Of a DNA stretch of 64,000 nt, positions 26,256 to 35,401 are shown one piece after another. The notes beneath the pieces are model-generated. The model searched no databases, was not told the DNA's origin, and saw only the letters and a program-made list of their open reading frames with translations. Origin of the DNA: Paenarthrobacter sp. PH39-S1 (lineage in GTDB: Bacteria > Actinomycetota > Actinomycetes > Actinomycetales > Micrococcaceae); NCBI RefSeq assembly GCF_030063245.1, contig NZ_JASISR010000020.1:25724-89723 (forward strand), read 5' to 3'. The position numbers were made by a program, and so were the translations under genes. Each line of letters begins with the position of its first letter. Positions within the stretch are counted from its first letter, which is position 1.

Positions 26256-26911
26256 GCACTGCCTCGGATCATCCCCGTCACAAGCTCAATGAGCTCGTCC
26301 ACTCACCGGTCCGCTTTTCCATCATGGCAGCGCTGGCTCGTGCGGAATCCTTCGACTTCAAGGACCTCCGTGACGCCATCCAGGTCAGCGATTCCGTCCT
26401 CAGCAAACAACTGTCCGTCTTGGAAAAGGCCGGCTACGTAAAGATCAAGAAGACTTTCGCCGGGAAGATGCCGCGAACCTCGGCGAGTTTGACCGCGAAC
26501 GGACGCGAGGCCTGGACTGGACACCTGCAGATCCTGCGGGACATTGCGGGGGCTAATGCTCTGTCAGCGGTTCATGCGGATGGCGAGGAGTTTATGGCCC
26601 TCCGGGTTCTTGCCCGTGAGGACTTCTGTGGCTTCTTTCGTTGGTGTTGTCATCGGGGCAAAATGACCCCTCGCCAAGGTCCGGCTCGCCGTGGCCTTCA
26701 TGGGCAAGCCGGGGCCGAAAGGCTGAAGATCGCAGCCAATGCCCGAGCGGAAGGCAAAACAGCACAGCAGGCCGCAGAACTCGTGCATCACCGCCGAACT
26801 CATCGACTATCCATGGCGCGCCGCCGTTCCTGTTCTCCGCGGGCCGACGTTGGTCCCGTGGAAAGATGTGCCCCTTTCCACCGGATCTCAAGGGGCAAAT
26901 GGCCCCGCTAG
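26252..26911 (+). CDS. Winged-helix DNA-binding regulator with atypical C-terminal extension
   Basis: 219 aa. Residues 1-110 are a complete winged-helix module (PF13601-type/PadR-MarR-like): NELVHSPVRFSIMAALARAE, DAIQVSDSVLSKQLSVLEKA, and wing KTFAGKMPRTSASLTANGRE. Family members usually end about there. The next ~110 residues are Arg/Cys-rich with no recognisable fold, so the native stop may have been lost or a rearrangement joined foreign sequence. It overlaps the upstream membrane protein gene by 4 nt. Confidence 0.65.
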   Translation: MSTASDHPRHKLNELVHSPVRFSIMAALARAESFDFKDLRDAIQVSDSVLSKQLSVLEKAGYVKIKKTFAGKMPRTSASLTANGREAWTGHLQILRDIAGANALSAVHADGEEFMALRVLAREDFCGFFRWCCHRGKMTPRQGPARRGLHGQAGAERLKIAANARAEGKTAQQAAELVHHRRTHRLSMARRRSCSPRADVGPVERCAPFHRISRGKWPR

Positions 26912-26993
26912 GCAGACTTGTCGACGGGATGGCGGCTTCGTCGTTTGCGCCGAGGGCCGGCGAGTGCCTGCTCGGCGGCCGGGAAAAGGAGCC

Positions 26994-27009
26994 GTGCTCA
27001 TTTGAGCAC
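26994..27009. promoter_or_regulatory. Palindromic operator upstream of polyol dehydrogenase
   Basis: GTGCTCA-TT-TGAGCAC has perfect 7-bp arms and lies 57 nt before the dehydrogenase ATG. A second, weaker copy TTGCTCA-TA-TGATACT follows at 27017-27032. Related sites occur in the SorC/ABC intergenic region at 31073-31141, so a common regulator, most likely the SorC protein, is inferred. Confidence 0.65.
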
Positions 27010-27065
27010 GGATGAATTGCTCATATGATACTCTGAAGCAAAGTTCCTGCAACCGAGGAGATTCG

Positions 27066-28547
27066 ATGACGACACTGGCCTCCGCCGCCCTGCCTGTCCT
27101 GGCCGAACGCATCGGCGCCCCTGCCACACCGGGGTATGACCGCAGCACCCTGAAAACCGGTATTGTGCATTTCGGCATGGGCGGCTTCCACCGCGCTCAT
27201 CAGGCCATGTACCTGGACCGGCTGATGAATCAGGGGAAAGCCCTGGACTGGGCCATCTGCGGCGTCGGTGTGCTGGCCCACGATGAGAAAATGAAGCAGG
27301 TAATGGCAGATCAAAACTGCCTCTACACCCTGCTGCTGAAAAATCCGGACGGCACCCGCGAGGCCCGCGTCATCGGCTCCGTTGCGCAGTACCTGTTCGC
27401 GCCGGACGATCCGGAGGCGGTGATCGAGAAGATGGCTTCCTCGGAAGTGCGCATCGTTTCACTTACCGTGACCGAGGGCGGCTACAACTTCCACCATGTC
27501 ACCGGGGAGTTCGACGCCACAAACCCGGACGTGCTGCTGGATCTGCAGCCCGGCGCCGCGCCGCGGACAACCTTCGGTCTCATCGCCGAGGCCCTGGGCC
27601 GTCGGCGCGCGCGCGGCATGACGCCCTTCACCGTGATGTCCTGCGACAACATCCAGGGCAACGGGGACGTGGCCAAGAAGATGTTCACTGCATTTGCCTC
27701 CCTCAAGGACCCCGAACTCGGTGACTGGATGGCGGCGAATGTTCTGTTCCCGAACAGCATGGTGGACCGCATCACCCCTGTCACGACGGATGCCGACCGG
27801 GAGGCCATCGCCGCCGAATTCGGCGTTGAGGATCAGTGGCCCGTGGTCTGCGAACCCTTTGAACAATGGGTGCTGGAGGATCATTTCAGTCTGGGCCGGC
27901 CCCCGTACGAGGATGCCGGGGTGCAGCTGGTGGAGGACGTCGAACCCTACGAGCTGATGAAACTGCGGCTGCTCAATGCCAGCCATCAGGGGTTGTGCTA
28001 TTTCGGCTACCTGACCGGCTATCGTTACGCCCATGAGGTCGCTCAGGATCCCCTGTTCGCCCGGTTCCTGCTCGATTACATGGATCAAGAGGGCACTCCC
28101 ACGCTCGCCGAACTGCCGGGCGTGGACCTGCCGCTTTACAAGCGCACCCTGATCGAACGCTTCTCCAATGCATACGTCCGTGACACGTTGGCGCGGCTGT
28201 GCGCGGAAAGTTCGGACCGGATCCCGAAGTGGCTGCTGCCGGTGATCCGGATCAATTTGGAGAACGACGGCGACATCTTCCGTTCAGCGGGCATCGTCGC
28301 GTCTTGGGCGCGGTACGCCGAGGGCGTCGACGAAAACGGCGGGGTGATCGACGTCGTCGACCGCCTCAAGGGGCCGCTGATGGCCGCGGCCGCACGGCAG
28401 CACGAGGATAAGCTCGCGTTTCTGGCCAACCGCGAGGTCTTCGGCGACCTGATCGACAGCGAGCGCTTCGTCGCCGCCTACCTGCAGACCCTCGATACGC
28501 TGCACACCGCGGGCGCACGCGCGGCCGTAGCGCAGCTCGTCGGGTAG
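27066..28547 (+). CDS. Mannitol/arabitol-type long-chain polyol dehydrogenase
   Basis: 493 aa, the normal size of the polyol-specific long-chain dehydrogenase family (mannitol 2-dehydrogenase, fructuronate reductase). The N-terminal NAD-binding region is IVHFGMGGFHRAHQAMYLDR. The C-terminal catalytic region contains the conserved Lys-x5-Asn in MKLRLLNASHQGLCYFGYL. It oxidises mannitol to fructose or arabitol to xylulose. ATG 27066 has GGAG 7 nt upstream. It has its own promoter with a palindromic operator and is convergent with the xylulokinase gene. The neighbouring xylulokinase favours D-arabitol or mannitol catabolism. Confidence 0.93.
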   Translation: MTTLASAALPVLAERIGAPATPGYDRSTLKTGIVHFGMGGFHRAHQAMYLDRLMNQGKALDWAICGVGVLAHDEKMKQVMADQNCLYTLLLKNPDGTREARVIGSVAQYLFAPDDPEAVIEKMASSEVRIVSLTVTEGGYNFHHVTGEFDATNPDVLLDLQPGAAPRTTFGLIAEALGRRRARGMTPFTVMSCDNIQGNGDVAKKMFTAFASLKDPELGDWMAANVLFPNSMVDRITPVTTDADREAIAAEFGVEDQWPVVCEPFEQWVLEDHFSLGRPPYEDAGVQLVEDVEPYELMKLRLLNASHQGLCYFGYLTGYRYAHEVAQDPLFARFLLDYMDQEGTPTLAELPGVDLPLYKRTLIERFSNAYVRDTLARLCAESSDRIPKWLLPVIRINLENDGDIFRSAGIVASWARYAEGVDENGGVIDVVDRLKGPLMAAAARQHEDKLAFLANREVFGDLIDSERFVAAYLQTLDTLHTAGARAAVAQLVG

Positions 28548-28625
28548 CTGACGCTCCTGCCGCCGGGCGGGGCGTCCACATAGCCGCCTTCGCACCCGCG
28601 GCTCCCTGCCGTTACACCTCTGCGG

Positions 28626-30026
28626 CTAAACCCCGTAGACGGCCAACCGCGCCTGATTGTAGCGGCCGCGCACCTCGGCGCCCCATCCGCCGTCGGGCTC
28701 AAAGGACGCCTCGATCCGGCGCCCCCACGCCGGCAATTCGCCGGTGGCGGCCCAGACAGCTTGGCGGGCCGCACCAAGAGCCACATATTCGTTGGCCACC
28801 GGCACCTCGACGGGCAGCCCGAAAACCGTGGCCGCCGCCTGCCGCAGCGACCGTGATTTGGCCCCGCCGCCGATCAGCAGCACCCGCTCGGCGGGCACCC
28901 CGTGCTCCTTCATCCGGTCAATCGCGTCGGCCAGCGAATTCAGCACGCCCAGAACCGCGGCCCGGGCCACATTTTCCGCGGTCATATTCGACCGGCTCAG
29001 CCCCAGCAGGCTGCCATGGGCGTCGGGCAGGTTGGGCGTGCGTTCGCCATCCAGATACGGCAGCAGCATCAACCCCTGCGCAGCCGGGTCGGCTGCGAGC
29101 GCCATCGCGTCAAGGGTGGTCAGATCGATCTGCAGCATCTGGGCCGTCGCCGACATCACCCGCGCCGAATTCAACATGGCAAGCAGCGGCAGGTGGTTGC
29201 CCGTGGCATCCGCGAACCCCGCGATGTGTCCGCTCGGATCGCGGGTGGGGGTGGTCGACGTGGTGAAGACCGTCCCCGACGTTCCGATGGATACAACGAT
29301 TTCCCCCGGCTGCAGGCCCAAGCCAAGGGCGGCGCCGGCATTGTCTCCGGCGCCCGCGCCCAGCACGGCGTGTTGCAGACCCCAGGACGGCAGCACCGGG
29401 CCGCCCTGGCCGCCGGGTGTGAGTACCGGTGGCAGCTCCGGAACCCGGCCGAAGTAGCGCTGCAGCAGCTCGGGCCGGTAACTGTCCGTGACGGGACTGA
29501 AATATCCCGTCCCCGAGGCGTCGCTGCGGTCCGTGGTGAACCGCCCGGACAGCTGATAGTTCAGCCAGTCATGCGGCAGCACCACCCGCGCCAGGCGTGC
29601 GGCGGCCGCGGGCTCGTTCCGCGCCAGCCACGCCAGCTTCGTCAGCGTAAAAGAGGCCACCGGCACCACATTGACGGCATCCACCCAGGCCTCGGCACCG
29701 AGTTCGGCGCGCATGGTCCGCGCGTCGCCGGCGCTGCGGATGTCGTTCCAGAGCAGCGCGTCAAAGACCGGCTCGTTTTCTGCGTCCAGGGCCACCATGC
29801 CGTGCTGCTGGGCGGCCACGGAAACGCCCGTCACGTCCCCGCCCAGCCCCGGAATTCCGGCGCTGTGCCAAGCCTGGCGCAGCGCCGACGTCCAAAGATG
29901 CGGGTCGACGGCGGTCCCGTCCGGATGGGCGGCGGTGCCGCTGGCGACGATGCGCCCGGTTCCCGCATCGACGGCCAGCACCTTGCAGGACTGGGTTGAG
30001 GAATCGACTCCCACAACCGTCGTCAC
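28626..30026 (-). CDS. xylB: Xylulokinase (FGGY family)
   Basis: 466 aa FGGY carbohydrate kinase. The N-terminal phosphate-binding start is VVGVDSSTQSCKVLAVDAGT, then VAAQQHGMVALD, LPHDWLNYQLSG and SDASGTGYFSP are characteristic of xylulokinases, with the catalytic Asp in DASGTGYF. GAGDNAGAALGLG and LIGGGAKSRSLRQ form the ATP-binding half. The GTG start at 30026 overlaps the SorC stop (GTGA), so it is translated with the regulator. It phosphorylates D-xylulose made by the polyol dehydrogenases and feeds the pentose phosphate pathway. Confidence 0.92.
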   Translation of the reverse strand: MTTVVGVDSSTQSCKVLAVDAGTGRIVASGTAAHPDGTAVDPHLWTSALRQAWHSAGIPGLGGDVTGVSVAAQQHGMVALDAENEPVFDALLWNDIRSAGDARTMRAELGAEAWVDAVNVVPVASFTLTKLAWLARNEPAAAARLARVVLPHDWLNYQLSGRFTTDRSDASGTGYFSPVTDSYRPELLQRYFGRVPELPPVLTPGGQGGPVLPSWGLQHAVLGAGAGDNAGAALGLGLQPGEIVVSIGTSGTVFTTSTTPTRDPSGHIAGFADATGNHLPLLAMLNSARVMSATAQMLQIDLTTLDAMALAADPAAQGLMLLPYLDGERTPNLPDAHGSLLGLSRSNMTAENVARAAVLGVLNSLADAIDRMKEHGVPAERVLLIGGGAKSRSLRQAAATVFGLPVEVPVANEYVALGAARQAVWAATGELPAWGRRIEASFEPDGGWGAEVRGRYNQARLAVYGV

Positions 30027-31066
30027 AGTTTTTCCTTGAGCTGGTATTCCTTCAGGTCTATTTCCTTCGAGTCGATTACTTTCTGATCCGTTTCCTGCCG
30101 GCCTTTTTCCTTGATCAGCGCGGTGGCGAGGGATTCGTCCGCGACCAGCGTACTGACTATGCCTGCCGCAGAGGCGGCGCGGACGGCGGCGGCGCGTTCG
30201 GCCCCGTGCCCGACGGCGACGACCATGGGTGTGCGCTTGAGCTGGCTCAGACTGACGCCCAGGATCCGACTGTCCAGTTCGGTGACCACCGCCGATCCGG
30301 CCGCGTCGATGAGGCGTCCGGAGCATTCCGCGACCGCGCCGCCGGTGATGCCCTGCTCGCGTGCAGCGTTGTCCACCCGGTCCCAGACGGTGGATAGGCT
30401 CGGCGCCCAGGCACCGATGGCAATGACGGCAATATCCAGCTCATCGGCCTTCCGCAGGGCATCGGAAATTTCCGGCTGCAGCTTCAGCCCCGAGGCCATG
30501 GCGGCGCTGTCCACGACCAGCGGCGCCCACAGTGGCCAGGTGCGGCCGTTCGAGGCCTGTCCCAGCCGCTGGATCAGCTCCAGCGGATTGCCGTCGCCGG
30601 CCACCGGCAGCGCGCCCGCCAGCTGAACCACATCGCATTTGGGCAACTCGGTGACATACCGGGCGGCGAGGTCCAGGGTGCGGGACCAGGAAATCCCAAG
30701 AGTCATACCGGCGCGGACGCCGCCCATCAGTTCCCGGGCCACGGCGCGGGCCAGGATGTCGCGCTGCTGGACCTCGTCGCCGGCGGTTTTGACCACTACG
30801 AGTTTCCGGATACCCAGCCAGGCCGCCAGCTGATGCAGATCCTTCGGCGGCATGGAACCCGGCGTGCGGACCTCGATCTTCACGATGCCCTCGGCGCGCG
30901 CCTCATCCAGCATCCGCGCCACCTGGAAGCGTGAAATTCCGTAGGTAGTGGCTATCTCGACCTTGGATCTATTGCCCAAATAGTAGTCCCTGCCGATGAG
31001 GGCAAGAAGCTCTTCATGCGTTGGCTGGGGCACGGGATTCTTCTTTCGGATAATGCGGATGAGCAT
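30023..31066 (-). CDS. SorC-family sugar-binding transcriptional regulator
   Basis: 347 aa. The N-terminal helix-turn-helix is RDYYLGNRSKVEIATTYGIS followed by RFQVARMLDEA. The large SorC effector domain (about 65-320) includes VRAGMTLGISWSRTLDLAAR and a sugar-phosphate binding region near GAVAECSGRLIDAAG. The last ~25 residues are an unusual Lys/Glu/Asp-rich tail. It is divergent from the ABC-dehydrogenase operon, overlaps xylB by 4 nt, and is flanked by repeated TGCTCA/TGAGCA motifs. It is the probable regulator of the whole polyol locus, with a phosphorylated sugar as effector. Confidence 0.9.
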   Translation of the reverse strand: MLIRIIRKKNPVPQPTHEELLALIGRDYYLGNRSKVEIATTYGISRFQVARMLDEARAEGIVKIEVRTPGSMPPKDLHQLAAWLGIRKLVVVKTAGDEVQQRDILARAVARELMGGVRAGMTLGISWSRTLDLAARYVTELPKCDVVQLAGALPVAGDGNPLELIQRLGQASNGRTWPLWAPLVVDSAAMASGLKLQPEISDALRKADELDIAVIAIGAWAPSLSTVWDRVDNAAREQGITGGAVAECSGRLIDAAGSAVVTELDSRILGVSLSQLKRTPMVVAVGHGAERAAAVRAASAAGIVSTLVADESLATALIKEKGRQETDQKVIDSKEIDLKEYQLKEKL

Positions 31067-31072
31067 CAGGTC

Positions 31073-31141
31073 TTGCTCAAACGAGTCTATATGACTAGAG
31101 TCACTTTACAAATGAGCAACTGTTCGCTCTCAAATGAGCAC
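31073..31141. promoter_or_regulatory. Cluster of operator-like half-sites between SorC and ABC operon
   Basis: Three sites resemble the operator near 26994: TTGCTCA at 31073-31079 (half-site next to the SorC start), TGAGCAA at 31113-31119, and GCTCTCA-AA-TGAGCAC at 31126-31141. They cover the divergent promoter region. The last one ends 17 nt before the ATG of the binding-protein gene. Autoregulation and operon control by the SorC protein are inferred. Confidence 0.55.
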
Positions 31142-31158
31142 GACGATTGAAGGGGCCA

Positions 31159-32556
31159 ATGAAATTTCCACACCACAACGCACGTCGCCGGCGTCCGCAG
31201 GACGGGAAGACCCGGCTCGGGGCCCTGCTGGCGGGCGCCGCCGCCGTCACCCTTGCGCTGTCCGGCTGCGCCCCGGCTGCCAGCGGCGAAGGCGCCAAAG
31301 CCGACATCGTCGTGGCCATCGTCGCCAACCCGCAGATGAAGGACGCCATTTCCCTGCAGGACGACTTCAAAGCCAAGCACCCGGACGTTAACGTGAAATT
31401 CGTGACGCTGCCCGAGAATGAGGCCAGGGCCAAGATCACCGCATCCGTGGCCACCGGCGGCGGCGAGTTCGACGTCGTCATGATCTCCAACTACGAAACC
31501 CAGATGTGGGCGAAGAACGGCTGGATCGAGGACCTCCAGCCGATGGCCGATGCCACGTCCGGCTACGACACCGCGGACTTCATCCCCACCATCAAGGATG
31601 CGCTCAGCTACAAGGGTGACATGTATTCGGTCCCGTTCTACGGGGAATCGTCCTTCCTGGTGTACCGCGAGGACCTGTTCAAGCAGGCCGGGCTGACCAT
31701 GCCGGCGCACCCCACCTGGGCCGAAGTCAGTGCCCTGGCCCAGAAGCTCAACGACCCATCGAAGGACTTCGCCGGCATCTGCCTGCGCGGGCTCGCTGGC
31801 TGGGGCGAGGTCATGGCGCCGCTGGACACCGTGATCAACACCTACGGCGGCCAATGGTTCGACAAGGACTGGAAGGCCAGGCTGGACTCGCCGCAGGTCA
31901 AGTCCGCCGTCACCGACTACGTGGACCTGCTGCAAACGGCTGGCCAGCCCGGCGCCGCAACCAGTGGCTACGGCGACTGCATCACCCGCTACAGCCAGGG
32001 CAAGGCGGCCATGTGGTACGACGCCACGGCCATGGTCTCCAGCATTGAGGATCCCAGTTCCTCGCTGGTGGCGGGCAAGTCCGGGTACGCCCCGGCACCC
32101 GTGAAGGACACCAAGTCCGCCGGCTGGCTGTACAGCTGGTCGCTGGCCGTCCCGACCACCACCAAGCACAAGGCTGCGGCCTGGGACTTCATCTCCTGGA
32201 TGACGAACAAGGACTACATCAAGCTGGTGGGCAACAAAATCGGCTGGGAGCGGGTACCCCCGGGGAGCCGCCAGTCCACCTATGAAATCCCCGAGTACGC
32301 GAAGGTGGCGCAGGCCTATGCCAAGCCCACCCTGGATGCCATGTACTCGGCCACGCAGGAGACCAGCATGGTCAATCCCGTCCCCTACCCGGGCCTGCAG
32401 TTTGTGGGCATCCCCGAGTTCCAGGACCTGGGCACCCGGGTCAGTCAGCAGGTCTCGGCCGCGATTGCCGGACAAAAATCCGTTGAAGACGCACTCAAGC
32501 AGGCGCAGCTCTATGCGGAATCCATTGCGCAGTCCTACGAACAAGGAGGAAAGTGA
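31159..32556 (+). CDS. Polyol ABC transporter substrate-binding lipoprotein (SmoE-like)
   Basis: 465 aa, solute-binding family 1. A basic start (FPHHNARRRRPQ) is followed by a hydrophobic core and the lipobox LSGC. Family stretches include DVVMISNYETQMWAKNGWIE, YSVPFYGESSFLVYREDLFK and LAVPTTTKHKAAAWDFISWM, all characteristic of sorbitol/mannitol (SmoE/MtlE) type proteins. ATG 31159 follows GAAGGGG; an upstream TTG is not needed. First gene of a four-gene operon; captures the polyol outside the membrane. Confidence 0.9.
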   Translation: MKFPHHNARRRRPQDGKTRLGALLAGAAAVTLALSGCAPAASGEGAKADIVVAIVANPQMKDAISLQDDFKAKHPDVNVKFVTLPENEARAKITASVATGGGEFDVVMISNYETQMWAKNGWIEDLQPMADATSGYDTADFIPTIKDALSYKGDMYSVPFYGESSFLVYREDLFKQAGLTMPAHPTWAEVSALAQKLNDPSKDFAGICLRGLAGWGEVMAPLDTVINTYGGQWFDKDWKARLDSPQVKSAVTDYVDLLQTAGQPGAATSGYGDCITRYSQGKAAMWYDATAMVSSIEDPSSSLVAGKSGYAPAPVKDTKSAGWLYSWSLAVPTTTKHKAAAWDFISWMTNKDYIKLVGNKIGWERVPPGSRQSTYEIPEYAKVAQAYAKPTLDAMYSATQETSMVNPVPYPGLQFVGIPEFQDLGTRVSQQVSAAIAGQKSVEDALKQAQLYAESIAQSYEQGGK

Positions 32557-33503
32557 TGGCCAGCACTCTCGTTGACCGGCACAATCTCAAACAACACAAG
32601 CTCAAGAATGCCACGAATGGAACCAGGCATTCCAAGGTGGAGGGCTGGCGCCGGCGCGGTCCCTTGCTGCCGGCCCTGGTCTTCACGATCATCGTCACTC
32701 AGCTGCCGTTCCTGGTCACCATCTGGTATTCGCTGCGCAACTGGAACCTGCTGCGTCCGGACGGCAACCAGTTCACCGGCCTGCAAAACTATGTGGACAT
32801 CTTCCTGGACTCCACATTCCGCAGCTCCGCCCTGAACAGCATCATCATCACCCTGGGCTGCGTCTTTGCCGCCATGGTTCTGGGCATCATCTTCGCGCTC
32901 CTGCTCGACCGCAAGTTCCGCGGCCAGGGCGTGGTGCGCACCATGCTCATCACCCCGTTCCTGATCATGCCGGTGGCCGGTGCCACGCTTTGGAGCGTCT
33001 CCATGCTCAATCCAAGCTTCGGCCTGGTGAACTGGGTGATCTCCCTGGTGGGCATCCCGCCCGTGGACTGGACGTCGTCGTTCCCTGTGGTCTCCATCCT
33101 GATGGCCCTGGTCTGGCAGTGGACGCCGTTCACTATGCTGCTGGTGCTGGCCGGCCTGCAGTCGCAGCCCAAGGACGTGCTGGAAGCGGCGCAGATTGAC
33201 GGCGCCAGCTGGGGCAAGACGTTCCTTTGGGTCACGCTCCCGCAATTGCGCCGCTACATTGAGCTCGGCGTCCTGCTCGGCACCATCTACGTGGTCAACA
33301 CCTTCGACCAGATCTACCTGATGACCGCCGGCGGCCCCGGCACCGCCAGCGCCAACCTGCCGTTCTACATCTACCAACGGGCTTTCCTGGGCTTCGACAT
33401 CGGCCAGGCAGCCGCGATGGGTGTAGTGGTGGTCATCGCCACCATCATCATCGCCACGTTCGCCCTGCGCCTCATCTTCCGCAGCTTTGACACGAAGGAC
33501 TAA
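32556..33503 (+). CDS. Polyol ABC transporter permease 1 (SmoF-like)
   Basis: 315 aa with six transmembrane helices. The EAA loop is EAAQIDGASWGKTFLWVTLP, which contacts the ATPase. AGGAGG lies 6 nt before the ATG, and the start overlaps the upstream stop by one base (TGATG). It forms the channel with the next permease. No ATPase gene is present in the operon, so a shared MsiK/UgpC-type ATPase encoded elsewhere must drive it. Confidence 0.92.
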   Translation: MASTLVDRHNLKQHKLKNATNGTRHSKVEGWRRRGPLLPALVFTIIVTQLPFLVTIWYSLRNWNLLRPDGNQFTGLQNYVDIFLDSTFRSSALNSIIITLGCVFAAMVLGIIFALLLDRKFRGQGVVRTMLITPFLIMPVAGATLWSVSMLNPSFGLVNWVISLVGIPPVDWTSSFPVVSILMALVWQWTPFTMLLVLAGLQSQPKDVLEAAQIDGASWGKTFLWVTLPQLRRYIELGVLLGTIYVVNTFDQIYLMTAGGPGTASANLPFYIYQRAFLGFDIGQAAAMGVVVVIATIIIATFALRLIFRSFDTKD

Positions 33504-33506
33504 GCC

Positions 33507-34382
33507 GTGACCACCACCATGACCCCCCATTCCACCGCTCCGTCCGCCGAGCGGAGGTCCCGTGAAGCCCGACGGCGGCTCAGTGGTTCCGCGATCACCA
33601 CCGGCACGTGGGTGCTGGCGTTCATCTTCTTCGCCCCGGTGATCTGGCTGGTGATGACGGCCTTCAAGCAGGAATCGGTGGCCGCCTCAAACCCGCCCGT
33701 CTTCTTCTTCGTGCCAACGTTCGACCAGTTTGCGGCCGTCCTGGGCAACGGAGCGGGCAGCTACTTCCTGAATTCGCTGATCGCCACCGGCGTGTCCACG
33801 GTCTTCGTGATCCTGCTGGCAGTGCCGGCGTCGTACGCGTTGAGCATCCGGCCGGTGAAGAAGACCCAGGACGTCCTGTTCTTCTTCATCTCCACCAAGA
33901 TGCTGCCCGTGGTCGCCGTGATCATGCCCATCTACGTGATTGCCGGACAGATCAAGGCCCTGGACAACATCTGGACGCTGGTGGTGCTGTACACGGCCAT
34001 GAACCTGCCCATCGCCGTGTGGATGATGCGCTCCTTCTTCCAGGAGGTCCCGGCCGAGGTTTTGGAGGCGGCCGCGATGGACGGTGCCGGCCTGATCAAG
34101 ACCCTGCGCACCATCCTGATGCCCATGGTCACGCCCGGCCTGGCCGCGACGGCCCTGATCTGCGTGATCTTTGCCTGGAACGAGTTTTTCTTCGCCCTGA
34201 ACCTCACCGCCGCCAACGCGGCCACGGTGCCCGTTTTCCTGGTCTCGCAGATGACAAGCGAGGGCCTGTTCCTGGCCAAGCTGTCGGCGGCCTCCGTGCT
34301 GGCGTCGCTGCCGGTCGTGATTGCCGGCTGGGTGGCGCAAAAGCAGCTGGTGCGCGGCCTGTCCATGGGAGCGGTGAAATGA
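33507..34382 (+). CDS. Polyol ABC transporter permease 2 (SmoG-like)
   Basis: 291 aa, GTG start 3 nt after the first permease. Six transmembrane helices and the EAA loop EAAAMDGAGLIKTLRTILMP. FAWNEFFFALNLT in the last-but-one helix is characteristic of the second inner-membrane subunit of carbohydrate ABC importers (MalG/SmoG type). It ends in an ATGA overlap with the dehydrogenase gene. Confidence 0.92.
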   Translation: MTTTMTPHSTAPSAERRSREARRRLSGSAITTGTWVLAFIFFAPVIWLVMTAFKQESVAASNPPVFFFVPTFDQFAAVLGNGAGSYFLNSLIATGVSTVFVILLAVPASYALSIRPVKKTQDVLFFFISTKMLPVVAVIMPIYVIAGQIKALDNIWTLVVLYTAMNLPIAVWMMRSFFQEVPAEVLEAAAMDGAGLIKTLRTILMPMVTPGLAATALICVIFAWNEFFFALNLTAANAATVPVFLVSQMTSEGLFLAKLSAASVLASLPVVIAGWVAQKQLVRGLSMGAVK

Positions 34383-35401
34383 CGACGTCGATGAAGGTTG
34401 CGGTTCTCAGCGGTCCCTTCGATGCCGGTCACGGCAGCGTGCATGTCGAAGATCGCCCCATCCCGGTGCCAGGGCCCAAGGAGGTCCTGGTCCGGATCAA
34501 GTCAGTGGGCGTCTGCGGATCGGATACGCACTATTACCGGCACGGACGGATCGGTAACTATCTGGTGGACCGGCCCCTGGTGCTCGGCCATGAGCCCTCC
34601 GGTGTTATCGTGGCCCTCGGACCTGGAGTGCTGAACCTGGCCACCGGGCAGCGGGTGTCGCTGGAACCGGGGGTCCCGGAGCCGCTTTCCTCGCAGACGC
34701 TGGCCGGCCGCTACAACCTCGATCCCGGTGTGCGGTTCTTTGCCACCCCGCCGGTGGACGGTGTGTTCGCCGAGTATGCCGTCCACCCCGCGGCGTTCTG
34801 CCACCCGGTGCCGGATTCCGTGTCCGACGACGCGGCCGCCTTGCTGGAGCCGCTGAGCGTTGCGATCGCCGCCGGCCGCGCGGGCAAGGTGGGGCTTGGC
34901 GACAAGGTGCTGGTGGCCGGTGCGGGCCCGATCGGTCTGCTGGCGGCGAAGGTCGCCCAGCTGGCCGGCGGCGTCGTCACCCTCACGGATGTCCGCGCCG
35001 AACGCCTGGAACTGGCGGCGCACTACGGTGCGTCGCATAGTTATCCGGCACGCGCGGCCCCGGCCACCGGGCCCGAATTCGACGTCTTCATCGACGCAAC
35101 CGGAGCGGAACCGGCGGTACTGGACGGACTGGCCCGGTTGGCTCCCCGGGGCCGGTGTGTCCTGGTTGGGATGGGAGCCGACACCATCGCCTTGCCGGTG
35201 CAGCTGGTGCAGGGCCGCGAACTCGTGATCACCGGAACGTTCCGTTATGCCAACACCTGGCCGGCGGCGATCGAACTGGCGGCAAGCTCCGCGGTGGACC
35301 TGGACGGACTGGTCACCTCGGTGCACGGGCTCGATGACGTGGAAGCGGCCTTGACCGTCGGAGCCACCCCCGGCGCACTGAAGGCGGTAGTCCACCCCTG
35401 A
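34379..35401 (+). CDS. Zinc-dependent polyol dehydrogenase (sorbitol/xylitol type)
   Basis: 340 aa medium-chain dehydrogenase. Catalytic-zinc residues are visible: Cys in GVCGSDTHYYRHGRIG and His-Glu in VLGHEPSGVI. The structural-zinc cysteine quartet of many alcohol dehydrogenases is missing, as in sorbitol dehydrogenases. The NAD motif is VLVAGAGPIGLLAAKVAQLA, and the acidic residue in LTDVRAERLE favours NAD. It is coupled to the permease by ATGA. It oxidises the imported polyol (sorbitol to fructose, or xylitol to xylulose), whose product can go to xylulokinase. Confidence 0.9.
   Translation: MTTSMKVAVLSGPFDAGHGSVHVEDRPIPVPGPKEVLVRIKSVGVCGSDTHYYRHGRIGNYLVDRPLVLGHEPSGVIVALGPGVLNLATGQRVSLEPGVPEPLSSQTLAGRYNLDPGVRFFATPPVDGVFAEYAVHPAAFCHPVPDSVSDDAAALLEPLSVAIAAGRAGKVGLGDKVLVAGAGPIGLLAAKVAQLAGGVVTLTDVRAERLELAAHYGASHSYPARAAPATGPEFDVFIDATGAEPAVLDGLARLAPRGRCVLVGMGADTIALPVQLVQGRELVITGTFRYANTWPAAIELAASSAVDLDGLVTSVHGLDDVEAALTVGATPGALKAVVHP

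Noticed and set aside
26564..26803. Minus-strand ORF (79 codons) with plausible ending
   Set aside because: Overlaps the regulator reading frame, has no recognisable domain and no ribosome-binding site.
31087..32544. Long minus-strand ORF (485 codons)
   Set aside because: Antisense shadow of the binding-protein gene, which has a lipobox and family motifs.
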